DNA of 19,595 nucleotides from BOG-1184 sp049514575 (GCA_049514575.1 JBEKUX010000055.1:1-19595), one strand, 5' to 3'; positions 1-7,260 are shown, counted from the first letter of the stretch. Translations and numbers: made by a program. The notes: generated from the sequence alone by a model not told the origin.

Positions 1-409
1 CACGGTCGCGGACGCCGCCCCGTTTCTTCGTATCGACCGCGGCGAGGATCTTTTCGATCTCTTCAATGGTAAGCACCGAAGGCAGATAGCGGGCGCTTCG
101 CGGGCTTTCGAGCAGTGCGGTGGGATCGACCGCAATGGCCCCTTCTGCCGCAACAAAGGCGAAATATCCCCGCAGCGACGAAACCGTGCGCTGGATCGAC
201 GTCGCGGCAAGTCCCACATCATAGAGCGCACGGACGTATGCGGTCAGATGGTCGGCAGTTACTGCATTGAGGTCGTGTATTCCCTGCTGGTGAAGATAGC
301 TGCCGAGACGGGTAAGATCGAAACGATATGACTCGGTGGTATTATCTGAAAGCGTGCGTTCTAATTTCAGATACGCTATGAATTCATCTAATAATGGGAG
401 TTTTTCCAT
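1..409 (-). CDS. xerD: Tyrosine recombinase XerD, N-terminal part (cut by window edge)
   Basis: Site-specific tyrosine recombinase that, with a XerC partner, resolves chromosome dimers at dif. Reading the minus strand from ATG at 409 gives 136 codons open to the window edge. The protein starts MEKLPLLDEFIAYLKLER, the usual core-binding (SAM-like) domain start, followed by a helical DNA-binding domain with RTVSSLRGYFAF at about residues 77-88. It then enters the catalytic domain with LPSVLTIEEIEKIL and GGVRDR, where family members read GxRDRA. The catalytic Arg-Lys-His-Arg-Tyr residues lie beyond the edge. The start is fixed by the stop of the upstream hydrolase gene, whose TAA lies at 411-413, leaving 1 nt between the genes, so translational coupling is likely. 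XerC or another phage-type integrase cannot be fully excluded, but length and N-terminus fit XerD. Confidence 0.85.
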   Translation of the reverse strand, partial: MEKLPLLDEFIAYLKLERTLSDNTTESYRFDLTRLGSYLHQQGIHDLNAVTADHLTAYVRALYDVGLAATSIQRTVSSLRGYFAFVAAEGAIAVDPTALLESPRSARYLPSVLTIEEIEKILAAVDTKKRGGVRDR

Positions 410-410
410 A

Positions 411-1031
411 TTACTGCAAAAACGGATTACTTCGCTTTTCTCTGCCTATTGTCGTCCTCCCGCCATGCCCGGGCCAGACGATGGTAGCGTCCGGAAGTTT
501 TAAAAGTTTTTTCCTGATCGATTCAATAAGCAGAACACCATCCCCTCCCGGCAAATCGCTGCGTCCGATCCCTCCGGCAAACAGCGCGTCGCCGCACAAA
601 CAATTATTATCAATGCACAGGGCGCATCCTCCGGGCGTATGGCCGGGAACATTAAGGACTTCGAACTCAAAGCTTCCTATCTGCTGTTTCCCCTCATTAA
701 GCGGAATTGTCGCGCCGGGGAAAACATACTGTTCCCCGAACCACAGCGAACCGTTCAGCTGCGCATCGGCCAGAAATTCCGCTTCCGACGGATGAATGTA
801 TACGGGCAGCTTCTTGAAAACATCCAGCAGTTCCGGAATGCCGGTAATGTGGTCGAAATGCGAATGGGTCAGGACAATGGCTTCGGCGTCCAGCGATTCT
901 TTTTCGATTTTACCCAGGACTTCGCCGCACCCCGAAGCGGGATCGACAATGACGCATTTCCTATTGTCATTGATGACGAGATAGGTATTTGTTTCGATGG
1001 GCCCTGTGATAAATCGCGTAATAGTTATCAT
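411..1031 (-). CDS. Metallo-beta-lactamase-fold hydrolase, glyoxalase II-like (YcbL type)
   Basis: A 206-residue cytoplasmic single-domain metallohydrolase. Visible metal-binding motifs are THSHFDH at residues 55-61 (H56, H58, D60, H61), the PGHTPGG loop with H131, GD with D148, and PGHGGRTTIGREKRSNPF with H189 near the C-terminus. These match the two-metal glyoxalase II / YcbL group, which hydrolyses thioesters such as S-lactoylglutathione. The length fits the short YcbL type, which lacks the long C-terminal substrate domain of classical GloB. Actual substrate unknown. The gene ends 1 nt before xerD and the two probably share a transcript. Its upstream side is a long gene-poor gap holding an inverted-repeat element. 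No strong Shine-Dalgarno is visible before the ATG. Confidence 0.9.
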   Translation of the reverse strand: MITITRFITGPIETNTYLVINDNRKCVIVDPASGCGEVLGKIEKESLDAEAIVLTHSHFDHITGIPELLDVFKKLPVYIHPSEAEFLADAQLNGSLWFGEQYVFPGATIPLNEGKQQIGSFEFEVLNVPGHTPGGCALCIDNNCLCGDALFAGGIGRSDLPGGDGVLLIESIRKKLLKLPDATIVWPGHGGRTTIGREKRSNPFLQ

Positions 1032-1093
1032 ATTTAGATTTCTGCTATTGATCGTGTCGCCTGCTACGCATGGGTCGGCATGGCCTCTCTTTT

Positions 1094-1253
1094 CCGCGCC
1101 GTATCCTTCCCTCCAGAGATTTTTAATGCGGGAGCACCTTCGTTCAGTCGGCTTTCCGACTTAGAGCATCCTGCAGGTCTCCACGCTTCGCGTAATTTAC
1201 CGCCTCCTTCGCTCAGGCCGCGCAAAAATCCCTTCCGGGAAGGCACGGCGCGG
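1094..1253. repeat. Putative 160 bp palindromic / MITE-like element with terminal inverted repeats
   Basis: The left end reads CCGCGCCGTATCCTTCCC (1094-1111). The right end (1237-1253), reverse-complemented, reads CCGCGCCGTGCCTTCCC. Nine outer and seven inner bases are identical, with a two-base/one-base difference between them. The interior has a perfect hairpin AGTCGG-CTTT-CCGACT (1146-1161), and the right arm contains its own palindrome CCTTCC-G-GGAAGG (1231-1243). No target-site duplication or transposase is visible. It could be a non-autonomous element, a REP-like dispersed repeat, or a structured RNA. Copy number cannot be judged from one window. Confidence 0.6.
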
Positions 1254-1298
1254 ATTAAGTTTGTTCTTTGGTTTTTTAAAATAAAAACGACAGCTTGA

Positions 1299-1354
1299 CA
1301 GTCCCCCCAAACGGATGCTTGTTACTTGGCAAGAAACCTACACGGGGGTGACTG
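1299..1354 (-). terminator. Stem-loop downstream of murB, possible terminator
   Basis: CAGTC-CCCCC (1299-1308) pairs with GGGGG-T-GACTG (1344-1354), a ten-pair stem with one bulged T. A small inner hairpin CTTG...CAAG (1318-1333) sits in the loop. On the minus strand, reading away from murB, the stem is followed after about 10 nt by a T-rich stretch (GTTTTTATTTT). The distance is longer than in a typical intrinsic terminator, so this is a tentative call. Confidence 0.45.
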
Positions 1355-1390
1355 GGCTCAGCCAACCAGAAAATTATTTATTCTTATTAT

Positions 1391-2284
1391 TTAACCCGGG
1401 TTGAATAGTTCCTCCTCAAACTCCCCTGCAAACACCACTTCCGGCTCCAAAAGCACTCCGGACCGCTCATAGACGCGCCGCTGGGCCTCGACGATAAGGT
1501 GCCGCACGTCGGCTGCAGTGGCGCCGCCGAGGTTAACGATGAAATTCGCGTGTTTTAAAGAGATCTCGGCATTGCCATGCCGCAACCCCTTGAGCCCGGC
1601 CCGCTCGATGAGCGCACCGGCAAAACCGCCGGCAGGCCGTTTAAAAACGCTCCCGCAGTTGGGAAGATCGAGCGGCTGCTTATTGCGCCTCTTTTCGAGC
1701 ACCCTGCAGCGGGCTTCCTTGAGCGTTTCGCCGTCTCCCGGTTTCAGCAGAAACCGCGCCGAGAGCACCACCGCAGATTTTTTTTGTAAAGCACTGGAAC
1801 GGTAGCCGAGTTCCAGCTCTTTTTTCCCGGCAACGGCAACGTGATAGCTGCTGCTGTCAAGATAGGTCGCCTCCTGCAGCGTATCGGCGATGCAGGTCTC
1901 AAACGCCCCGGCGTTCATGATCACGGCGCCCCCCACGCTGCCGGGAATTCCCGACAGTCCTTCCATTCCGGCGAATTTTCTGCGGACAGCCTCACGGACG
2001 ACGGCGTCGAGCAGAACACCGGCCTGCGCCGTCACCGAATTGCCGTTCCAGTCCATTGACGTAAACAGTGAGAGATTGATGACCAGACCCGGCCAGCCGC
2101 AATCGCTCACGAGGATATTCGATCCCCGGCCCAGTACCAGCAGCGGCAGCCCTTCTTTATGCGCCCGCCTGATTGCCGAAAGGATTTCTTCCGTATCCGA
2201 CGGCTCGACATACCGTCGCGCACTGCCGCCGATTCTGAAGGTCGTTTTATCTGAAAGCGGGATATCGTTCCGGAATTCGATCAT
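1391..2284 (-). CDS. murB: UDP-N-acetylenolpyruvoylglucosamine reductase MurB
   Basis: Cytoplasmic FAD/NADPH enzyme that reduces UDP-GlcNAc-enolpyruvate to UDP-MurNAc, the second committed step of peptidoglycan synthesis. The 297-residue protein has the FAD-binding segment LGRGSNILVSD (about 51-61) and GIPGSVGGAVIMNAGAF (112-128). YRSS carries the substrate Arg (R162), NCGSVFKRP the catalytic Ser (S212), and the C-terminal LEPEV the catalytic Glu (about E282). Length and motif spacing fit the type II enzymes, which lack the type I loop. Its ATG overlaps the TGA of the upstream HD-GYP gene as ATGA, so it should be translated by coupling from that gene. A stem-loop follows about 40 bp after the stop. 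Identification is secure. Confidence 0.95.
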   Translation of the reverse strand: MIEFRNDIPLSDKTTFRIGGSARRYVEPSDTEEILSAIRRAHKEGLPLLVLGRGSNILVSDCGWPGLVINLSLFTSMDWNGNSVTAQAGVLLDAVVREAVRRKFAGMEGLSGIPGSVGGAVIMNAGAFETCIADTLQEATYLDSSSYHVAVAGKKELELGYRSSALQKKSAVVLSARFLLKPGDGETLKEARCRVLEKRRNKQPLDLPNCGSVFKRPAGGFAGALIERAGLKGLRHGNAEISLKHANFIVNLGGATAADVRHLIVEAQRRVYERSGVLLEPEVVFAGEFEEELFNPG

Positions 2285-4164
2285 GGTTTTTTCCGGTCGG
2301 TGTAGAGCCGGTAAATGTCCTTTGCAACGAAAAACCGTACGACGGTTTCGTCCAGGTGCCCTGCAGCAACTTCACTATTAAGAATTTCAATCGCTTTTTC
2401 CGGGGCCATTTTCGGCTTGTAGGGCCGGTCCTGCGCCACCAGCGCCTCATAAACGTCGATCACGGCTAGAATTTTACTTTCGATGCTCATCTCCTCGCCC
2501 CGAAGGCCGTGCGGGTAGCCGGAGCCGTCGATCCGTTCGTGGTGGGTCGCCGCAATGACCGGGATCATTTCAAACTGCCGCGTCCACGGGATCTTCGAAA
2601 GGATCCGATAGGTAGAGAGCGCATGCGAATGGATGACTTTCCGCTCCTCGTCGGTCAGGTTTCCCTCCCGGATCGAAAGCGATTTCCATTCGTGGTCTGA
2701 AAGGAACTGGACCTTCCGGCCGTCGGCGGAATGGTAGAACTTTTCGCGCAGCAGCGCAAGCCGCAGCAGATCGTCGTCGCGCAGACGGGCGGCAGTGTTG
2801 ATGCGCTCAAGAAACCGGCGGTCATCGGCAATCTCTTTCGTCGATTTCCACGAAACACCGGGCGGCGCGAATTTAAGGGCGAACGCCGCATAGTCGAGCC
2901 TGGCCATGAGCAGGGACAACTCCTGCGGCTGCAGCCGCCCCTCTTTGTTCAGAATCCGTTCGGGCACGCCGATCTTGCCGATATCGTGCAGAAGGGCCGC
3001 GAACTGCAATTGCCGTTTCCGCGCCGGCGATGCGGCGATCTCGGCAAAGGGTGATCCGGGCTCCGCAGCCGCAGCTTCGGCGAACGCCATGGCATAGCCC
3101 ATGACCCGTTTGGAGTGGCCCGACGTCGTACGGTCCCGTTCGTCAATAGCAGCGATCGACGACCGCAGGAACCCTTCGAACAGCTCACGAATGTCCTCAT
3201 ACAGCTGGGCCCGTTCGATGGAAACAGCGGCCTGGGCGGCCACGGATTCCATGAATTCCGTGTCCGCGTCGGTAAAGGAAACCGTGCCGGCGGTCCGGTC
3301 CTTTTTATTCATGAGCTGGAGCACGCCGACCACGTCGCTGTTGGTGTTTTTCAACGGGAGGGTCAGCATTGAGGTGGTATGATAGCCGGACTTTGTCTGG
3401 TATTCTTTTCCGGTCCGGTACGTCATGGAGGCATCAACGGCGTCCATGTCCGGGATGTTGAGCGGCTTTCCGGTCGATGCGACATACCCGGCGACCGAAT
3501 TTTTATCGATGGGCACCCTGAACTCACGGGTTCTTCCGGGGTCCATGGAATCATTCTGGGCGCCCTTACAGCGCAGATCATTCAACAACGACTCGTCGGG
3601 CGAGGAACGCTCACGCAGGAAAATATTCCCGGCATCCGCCGCCGTAGCCTTGCGGCTGACAAGAAGTATCACGTCGAGCAGGCTGTTGAGATCGTTTTCC
3701 CTCGAAAGCGCCGTGCCGATCTCCACCAGCCTGTTCTTCTGCTGCCGGTAGCCGGTGATCTCCCCGAACATTTGACCGGTAAGGGCCGAGGTCTGTGCGC
3801 TCCGGACAATCGTTAGCACCATTGTCCAGGCTGCCGGCGCAGAAAGCGGGGATGAAAAAAAACCCGCGATCGGCGTATCAGGAACCGATGCAGGAACCTC
3901 AGCGCCGTCGACACGCTGAAACAGCGGAAGCTGCACAAAAGTAGTGCGGTCCTGCTTCGCGATGCCGAAAAGTTCCTGGGCCGCGAGACCGTTGTCGGGC
4001 AGAAAAGAGATGTACCCTATAGATCCTATAGCCTTTCCGTCTGCAGCCACGTCTTCAGTTTTGGAATACTCCGCTGTTGTAACGCCGAACCTGCCCGCTA
4101 TTTCGCGAAGCAAGGCGGCATCGTGTTCAGTCGCGTATCCGACTATGGCAATGGAAGACGGCAT
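2281..4164 (-). CDS. GAF / HD-GYP protein, probable cyclic-di-GMP phosphodiesterase with pseudo-receiver N-terminus
   Basis: A 627-residue cytoplasmic signalling protein. Residues 1-125 have alternating beta-strand and helix spacing and end like a receiver domain (GFFSSPLSAPAAWTMVLTIV), but the phospho-acceptor Asp expected near residues 50-58 is absent, so I infer a degenerate receiver. Residues about 145-318 are a GAF domain (VAGYVASTGKPLNIPD; VVGVLQLMNKKD). Residues about 330-620 are an HD-GYP domain, with LLHDIGKIGVPE (H393, D394), HHERIDGSGYPHGL (541-554) and DVYEAL with D570. HD-GYP proteins hydrolyse c-di-GMP. Unusually, HD and HHE are 148 residues apart rather than about 50, because of an insertion at about 411-503. 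The gene overlaps murB by 4 nt. No transmembrane segment is visible. A GGAG lies 13 nt before the ATG. Confidence 0.9.
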   Translation of the reverse strand: MPSSIAIVGYATEHDAALLREIAGRFGVTTAEYSKTEDVAADGKAIGSIGYISFLPDNGLAAQELFGIAKQDRTTFVQLPLFQRVDGAEVPASVPDTPIAGFFSSPLSAPAAWTMVLTIVRSAQTSALTGQMFGEITGYRQQKNRLVEIGTALSRENDLNSLLDVILLVSRKATAADAGNIFLRERSSPDESLLNDLRCKGAQNDSMDPGRTREFRVPIDKNSVAGYVASTGKPLNIPDMDAVDASMTYRTGKEYQTKSGYHTTSMLTLPLKNTNSDVVGVLQLMNKKDRTAGTVSFTDADTEFMESVAAQAAVSIERAQLYEDIRELFEGFLRSSIAAIDERDRTTSGHSKRVMGYAMAFAEAAAAEPGSPFAEIAASPARKRQLQFAALLHDIGKIGVPERILNKEGRLQPQELSLLMARLDYAAFALKFAPPGVSWKSTKEIADDRRFLERINTAARLRDDDLLRLALLREKFYHSADGRKVQFLSDHEWKSLSIREGNLTDEERKVIHSHALSTYRILSKIPWTRQFEMIPVIAATHHERIDGSGYPHGLRGEEMSIESKILAVIDVYEALVAQDRPYKPKMAPEKAIEILNSEVAAGHLDETVVRFFVAKDIYRLYTDRKKP

Positions 4165-4269
4165 GCGCGCAGCTACTCCGGTTTTAAATCATTTTTCCCG
4201 TTTCCAAATCAAATGCAAAATAAAATAGCAGAAGGGTAATCGGAACAACAAATTATTTTATCCTTTCGT

Positions 4270-5169
4270 ATGAACATCGTACTCACCATCCGCGATAAAA
4301 TCCCGGTAAAAAAGTACGGGGGCACCGAACGGGTCGTGGCCTGGCTCGCGGATGCGCTGGTAAAAAAAGGCCACAGCGTGTTTATCGCCGCGCCGCAAGG
4401 ATCGACTTCACCGTGTGCGGAAATCATCGAGATCAAGCCCCGCAGGAGCCTGTATTTTCCTTTACCTGCCGGCATTGATATTGTCCACAACCACACGCTG
4501 CCTGCGTTCCGGGTCAATGCCCCTTCCCTGGTCACCTTTCACTGGATCGTCAAGCCTGATTTCGTGTTCCCGCCCAATACCATATTCCTGAGCAGAATGC
4601 ACGCCGCGATGTACGAGTCGACAAAGTTTGTCTATAACGGGCTCGACCCTTCGGAATATCTTTTCAACGACCAAAAGGACGATTACCTGCTGTTTATGTC
4701 GCGGGTCTCGCGGAGCAGCAAAGGGGTGGACAAGGCCATTGCGCTTGCAAAGCGGATGGGCTTCAAGCTGATCATCGCCGGAGGATATACCTTCACGCTC
4801 AACAGGAAAATCCGTTCGGTCGGCATGGTCGGCGGAAGGAAAAAAGCCGAACTCATCGCCAATGCGCGTGCGCTCCTGTTCCCGATCTCATGGGGCGAAC
4901 CCTTCGGCCTGATCATGATTGAGGCGCTGGTCAGCGGCACGCCGGTGATCGCCACCCCCTGCGGCGCTGTCCCTGAAATCGTGACCCCGGACGTCGGGTT
5001 CCTGTGCGCCGGACTTCCGGAAATGGAACAGGCGGTGGAACGGATCAACGAGATCTCGCCGCATGCCTGCCGCAGGCGCGTCATGGAGCATTTTACCTCG
5101 GAAAAAATGGCGGAAAATTACCTGAAAGTGTACGGGCAGGTCATCGAGAAGGGAAAACTCGCAGACTGA
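4270..5169 (+). CDS. GT4-family glycosyltransferase (GT-B fold)
   Basis: A 299-residue cytoplasmic glycosyltransferase that likely moves a sugar from a nucleotide-activated donor to a glycan or lipid acceptor; substrate unknown. The N-terminal Rossmann half starts MNIVLTIRDKIPVKKYGGTERVV with a GGTE acceptor loop (17-20). The C-terminal half has the donor-binding glutamate pair GEPFGLIMIEAL (E210 and E218, the EX7E motif), followed by SGTPVIATPCGAVPEIV, typical of GT4. It is shorter than most GT4 members (350-400), the first domain being compact, but the fold appears intact and the C-terminal helix HFTSEKMAENYLKVY is present. It diverges from the HD-GYP gene across 105 bp in which I find no strong promoter. 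No clear ribosome binding site precedes the ATG. It is followed after 36 nt by the exported nitroreductase. Confidence 0.9.
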   Translation: MNIVLTIRDKIPVKKYGGTERVVAWLADALVKKGHSVFIAAPQGSTSPCAEIIEIKPRRSLYFPLPAGIDIVHNHTLPAFRVNAPSLVTFHWIVKPDFVFPPNTIFLSRMHAAMYESTKFVYNGLDPSEYLFNDQKDDYLLFMSRVSRSSKGVDKAIALAKRMGFKLIIAGGYTFTLNRKIRSVGMVGGRKKAELIANARALLFPISWGEPFGLIMIEALVSGTPVIATPCGAVPEIVTPDVGFLCAGLPEMEQAVERINEISPHACRRRVMEHFTSEKMAENYLKVYGQVIEKGKLAD

Positions 5170-5192
5170 ATTAAATATCTTTATATAACCCC

Positions 5193-5199
5193 AAGGAGG
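5193..5199 (+). promoter_or_regulatory. Strong ribosome binding site for the nitroreductase-like gene
   Basis: AAGGAGG ends 6 nt before the ATG at 5206. It fixes that start even though the N-terminus is not part of the enzyme fold, which supports reading the first 27 or so residues as a genuine export signal. Confidence 0.8.
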
Positions 5200-5205
5200 C
5201 TTCCA

Positions 5206-5874
5206 ATGCTTAATGCAACAATAACTCACCGGCTGCTTCAATGGTGCAGTCTCATTGCTGTTTTCCTCTTTACCGCACCCGGCGCACAGGACAGCCTGGT
5301 GACAAAACTCCCTGGTCCGCAGCTGTCAGGAGGCAAACCGCTGATGCAGGCGCTGAAAGAGAGAAAGTCGTCCCGCGAGTTCAGCCCGCAAAAACTTCCC
5401 GCACAGGAACTTTCGAACATGCTCTGGGCCGCCTTCGGCGTTAACCGGCCCGGAACGGGCGGCCGGACCGCGCCTTCCGCCATGAACATGCAGGAAATCG
5501 ACGTCTATGCGATCCTTACCGATGGCCTCTATCGCTACGAGGCGGAAAACCATGCGCTCAGGAGGATCCATAGCAACGATATCAGGGATCTCGCCGGTGC
5601 ACAACCCTTTGTAAAAGACGCACCTGTCAATATCATCCTGGTGGCGGACTATTCCCGGACGGCAAAGTCCCCTCAGGACAAGAAAAAGCTCTACGCAAAC
5701 GCCGATGCAGCCTTTATCAGCGAGAACATCTATCTCTATTGCGCTTCCGCAGGCCTGGCAACCGTCGTCAGGGCCCGGGTCGACAGAGAGACGCTTGCAA
5801 AGGCCATGCGACTGGGACCGGATCAGGAAATCATCTTCGCGCAGACCGTGGGATATCCGAAAGACAGCCGATAA
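5206..5874 (+). CDS. Exported nitroreductase-fold (SagB-like) flavoprotein
   Basis: A 222-residue protein. The first 27 residues carry a basic/polar start and a hydrophobic core (LLQWCSLIAVFLFTAPGA), followed by QDS, consistent with a signal peptide. The rest is a nitroreductase/SagB-type FMN oxidoreductase domain: LKERKSSREFSPQKL (50-64) matches the phosphate-binding Arg motif, GRTAPSAMNMQEIDVY (86-101) the FMN-binding segment, and AAFISENIYLYCASAGLAT (168-186) and QTVGYP (213-218) the C-terminal signatures. Family members reduce nitro compounds, quinones or peptide azolines; the substrate here is unknown. Export of an FMN enzyme by the general pathway is unusual and would need cofactor loading outside the cytoplasm. 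It starts 36 nt after the glycosyltransferase gene and may share its transcript. Confidence 0.85.
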   Translation: MLNATITHRLLQWCSLIAVFLFTAPGAQDSLVTKLPGPQLSGGKPLMQALKERKSSREFSPQKLPAQELSNMLWAAFGVNRPGTGGRTAPSAMNMQEIDVYAILTDGLYRYEAENHALRRIHSNDIRDLAGAQPFVKDAPVNIILVADYSRTAKSPQDKKKLYANADAAFISENIYLYCASAGLATVVRARVDRETLAKAMRLGPDQEIIFAQTVGYPKDSR

Positions 5875-5886
5875 TCTTTTCGCATG

Positions 5887-6051
5887 CTACCCGGAGAACC
5901 TGACTGCGATCCATATGCCGAGCAGCCCTCCGGCAGTGCTTCCCAGCAGCGAAGGAAACGAGATCGCATCGGCGCCCAGCAGTGTGACAGCGTATCCTCC
6001 GGTGCAGGAACCGAGGACCATTCCCATCATAATGATTGACTTGCGAGACAT
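5887..6051 (-). CDS. Small glycine-rich two-helix membrane protein (54 aa)
   Basis: Reading the minus strand from ATG at 6051 gives 54 residues and a TAG. The protein starts MSRKSIIMMGMVLGSCTGG and has two hydrophobic segments, about residues 6-25 and 35-51. Both are dense in small residues (GSCTGGYA; GSTAGGLLG), the pattern of helices packing through glycine zippers. The start lies 15 nt after the stop of the Ser/Thr kinase gene on the same strand, so the two are probably co-transcribed. The Shine-Dalgarno is weak (GGAC). The next gene downstream converges. I know no family for it; a role as a membrane partner of the kinase is inference from position only. Overall codon structure and the intact hydrophobic pattern argue against chance. 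Confidence 0.6.
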   Translation of the reverse strand: MSRKSIIMMGMVLGSCTGGYAVTLLGADAISFPSLLGSTAGGLLGIWIAVRFSG

Positions 6052-6066
6052 AGCGGGGCCGTCCGG

Positions 6067-7185
6067 TCAGTGCGCGGTCGCCATGATGTTCTGCACGACC
6101 ATGCCCAGCAGGAAAAGAACGGCGGCGGCGGCAACCATCGACGCGACGAACAGTATCCTGTTCACTATCGAGGGCCGGTCGATGGCGGCGACAACGGCGG
6201 CCATCGACTGGTAGCGCTTTTCGCGCTTGACCGCCATCATCTTCCGGATGAGTTTTGCCGTGCGGCGGGAGACCGAAGGGTTGATCGTGCGCGGGGAGAC
6301 CATGGCGCCGCCCAGATGCTTGGTCAGCAGTTCCTGGGGCGATTCTCCGCTGTACACGGTCTGTCCGGTGAGCGCATAGTAGAGCGTCGCGCCCAGCGAA
6401 TAGATGTCGGCCCGGCAGTCGATGTCGCGGGTCCCGTCCGCCTGTTCCGGAGAGGTGTAATGGAGCGACCCGACGGTCACCCCTTCCTTGGTGAGCGTCA
6501 GGTGGTGTTCGTCGTGGTGCATCGCGATGCCGAAGTCGGTAAGCTTGGGCACGCCGTTACGGTCGAAGATGATGTTTTCCGGCTTCACGTCCCGGTGCAC
6601 CAGCTTCTCTTCGTGCGCGTGTCCGAGCGCCCGGGCAACGGAGCGGATGATGGAAAGCGCCTCTTTTTCATTGAGCATCTTCCGGATATCGACACGGCCT
6701 TTCAGGGAAGGCCCGGGCAGCAGTTCCATTGCGTAATAATAATTCCGGTGCACCCTGCCCGCGTCGTAGATGGTCACGATGTTGGGGTGGTCGAGCTTGA
6801 TGAGCGCGCGGACCTCCTGAAAAAAACGAAGCGCCTTGGTCTTATCGGACGTATACTCCTGGTTGATAACCTTGATGGCCACCGGCCTGCCCATGAACTC
6901 GTGAATGGCCTCGTACACCTTGCCCATGCCGCCCTCGCCGAGAAGTTTTCCGAGCCGGTAGGGTCCGAAATGCGTTCCGTCGCCGACGCCGAGCGTGCTG
7001 ATGTGCCGGAGTTCCTCGATCTGCTCATCGAGAAGGAACCCCTGCTTGACGAGTATTTCCTCAATCGTCGCCTCAAAACCGATCCGCTTGCTCTTCTTGA
7101 GGATCTCCTTGCACTGATCGAGCTGCGCCTCGGTGATCATTTCCCGCTCAAGCGCGAGCTTGACAATAGGGTCTTGTTCGTTCAT
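6067..7185 (-). CDS. Membrane-anchored eukaryotic-type Ser/Thr protein kinase
   Basis: A 372-residue Hanks-type kinase. Residues 1-62 form a small helical domain (LALEREMITEAQLDQC; ILVKQGFLLDEQIEEL) resembling the paired-helix N-domains of GspE/MshE-like ATPases. The kinase domain follows at about 74-330: glycine loop LGEGGMGKV (82-90), ATP-binding VAIK with K105, catalytic HRDVKPEN (197-204, D199), DFG (217-219) and SPEQ (245-248). One transmembrane helix at about 343-365 leaves only a few residues outside, so there is no extracellular sensor domain. I place the start at 7185, not the further-upstream in-frame start at 7260, because a GAGAGGCG ribosome binding site precedes it and the promoter at 7211-7239 lies inside the longer frame. 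The 54-residue membrane protein follows. Confidence 0.92.
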   Translation of the reverse strand: MNEQDPIVKLALEREMITEAQLDQCKEILKKSKRIGFEATIEEILVKQGFLLDEQIEELRHISTLGVGDGTHFGPYRLGKLLGEGGMGKVYEAIHEFMGRPVAIKVINQEYTSDKTKALRFFQEVRALIKLDHPNIVTIYDAGRVHRNYYYAMELLPGPSLKGRVDIRKMLNEKEALSIIRSVARALGHAHEEKLVHRDVKPENIIFDRNGVPKLTDFGIAMHHDEHHLTLTKEGVTVGSLHYTSPEQADGTRDIDCRADIYSLGATLYYALTGQTVYSGESPQELLTKHLGGAMVSPRTINPSVSRRTAKLIRKMMAVKREKRYQSMAAVVAAIDRPSIVNRILFVASMVAAAAVLFLLGMVVQNIMATAH

Positions 7186-7210
7186 GGATCGCCTCTCTTT
7201 TTCCTGTAGG

Positions 7211-7239
7211 ATTATACAATCTTCCGGAGGATAAGGCAA
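7211..7239 (-). promoter_or_regulatory. Sigma-70-type promoter for the Ser/Thr kinase gene
   Basis: On the minus strand the sequence reads TTGCCT, 17 nt, TATAAT: the -35 at 7239-7234 and a perfect -10 at 7216-7211. Transcription would start about 19 nt before the ATG at 7185. This placement rules out the longer upstream start. Confidence 0.7.
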
Positions 7240-7260
7240 GCGGCGGGTGTCGGACAACAC

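Larger units (their letters stand above)
1032..1390. other. Gene-poor gap between the hydrolase gene and murB
   Basis: About 360 bp with no convincing gene. It holds the inverted-repeat element at 1094-1253 and the murB-side stem-loop at 1299-1354. A 60-codon minus-strand reading frame spans the element but has no recognisable domain, is Arg/Lys/Ser rich, and lies almost entirely between the inverted repeats, so I do not call it a gene. No clear promoter for the hydrolase gene was found here. Confidence 0.6.

Noticed and set aside
1064..1246. 60-codon minus-strand frame in the hydrolase-murB gap
   Set aside because: Lies within the inverted-repeat element, no ribosome binding site, composition dominated by Arg, Lys and Ser; likely an open frame by chance in the repeat.
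6070..7209. 379-residue plus-strand frame opposite the Ser/Thr kinase
   Set aside because: Arg/Gly/Asp-rich low-information product, no motif; a shadow of a kinase gene with all catalytic motifs on the other strand.
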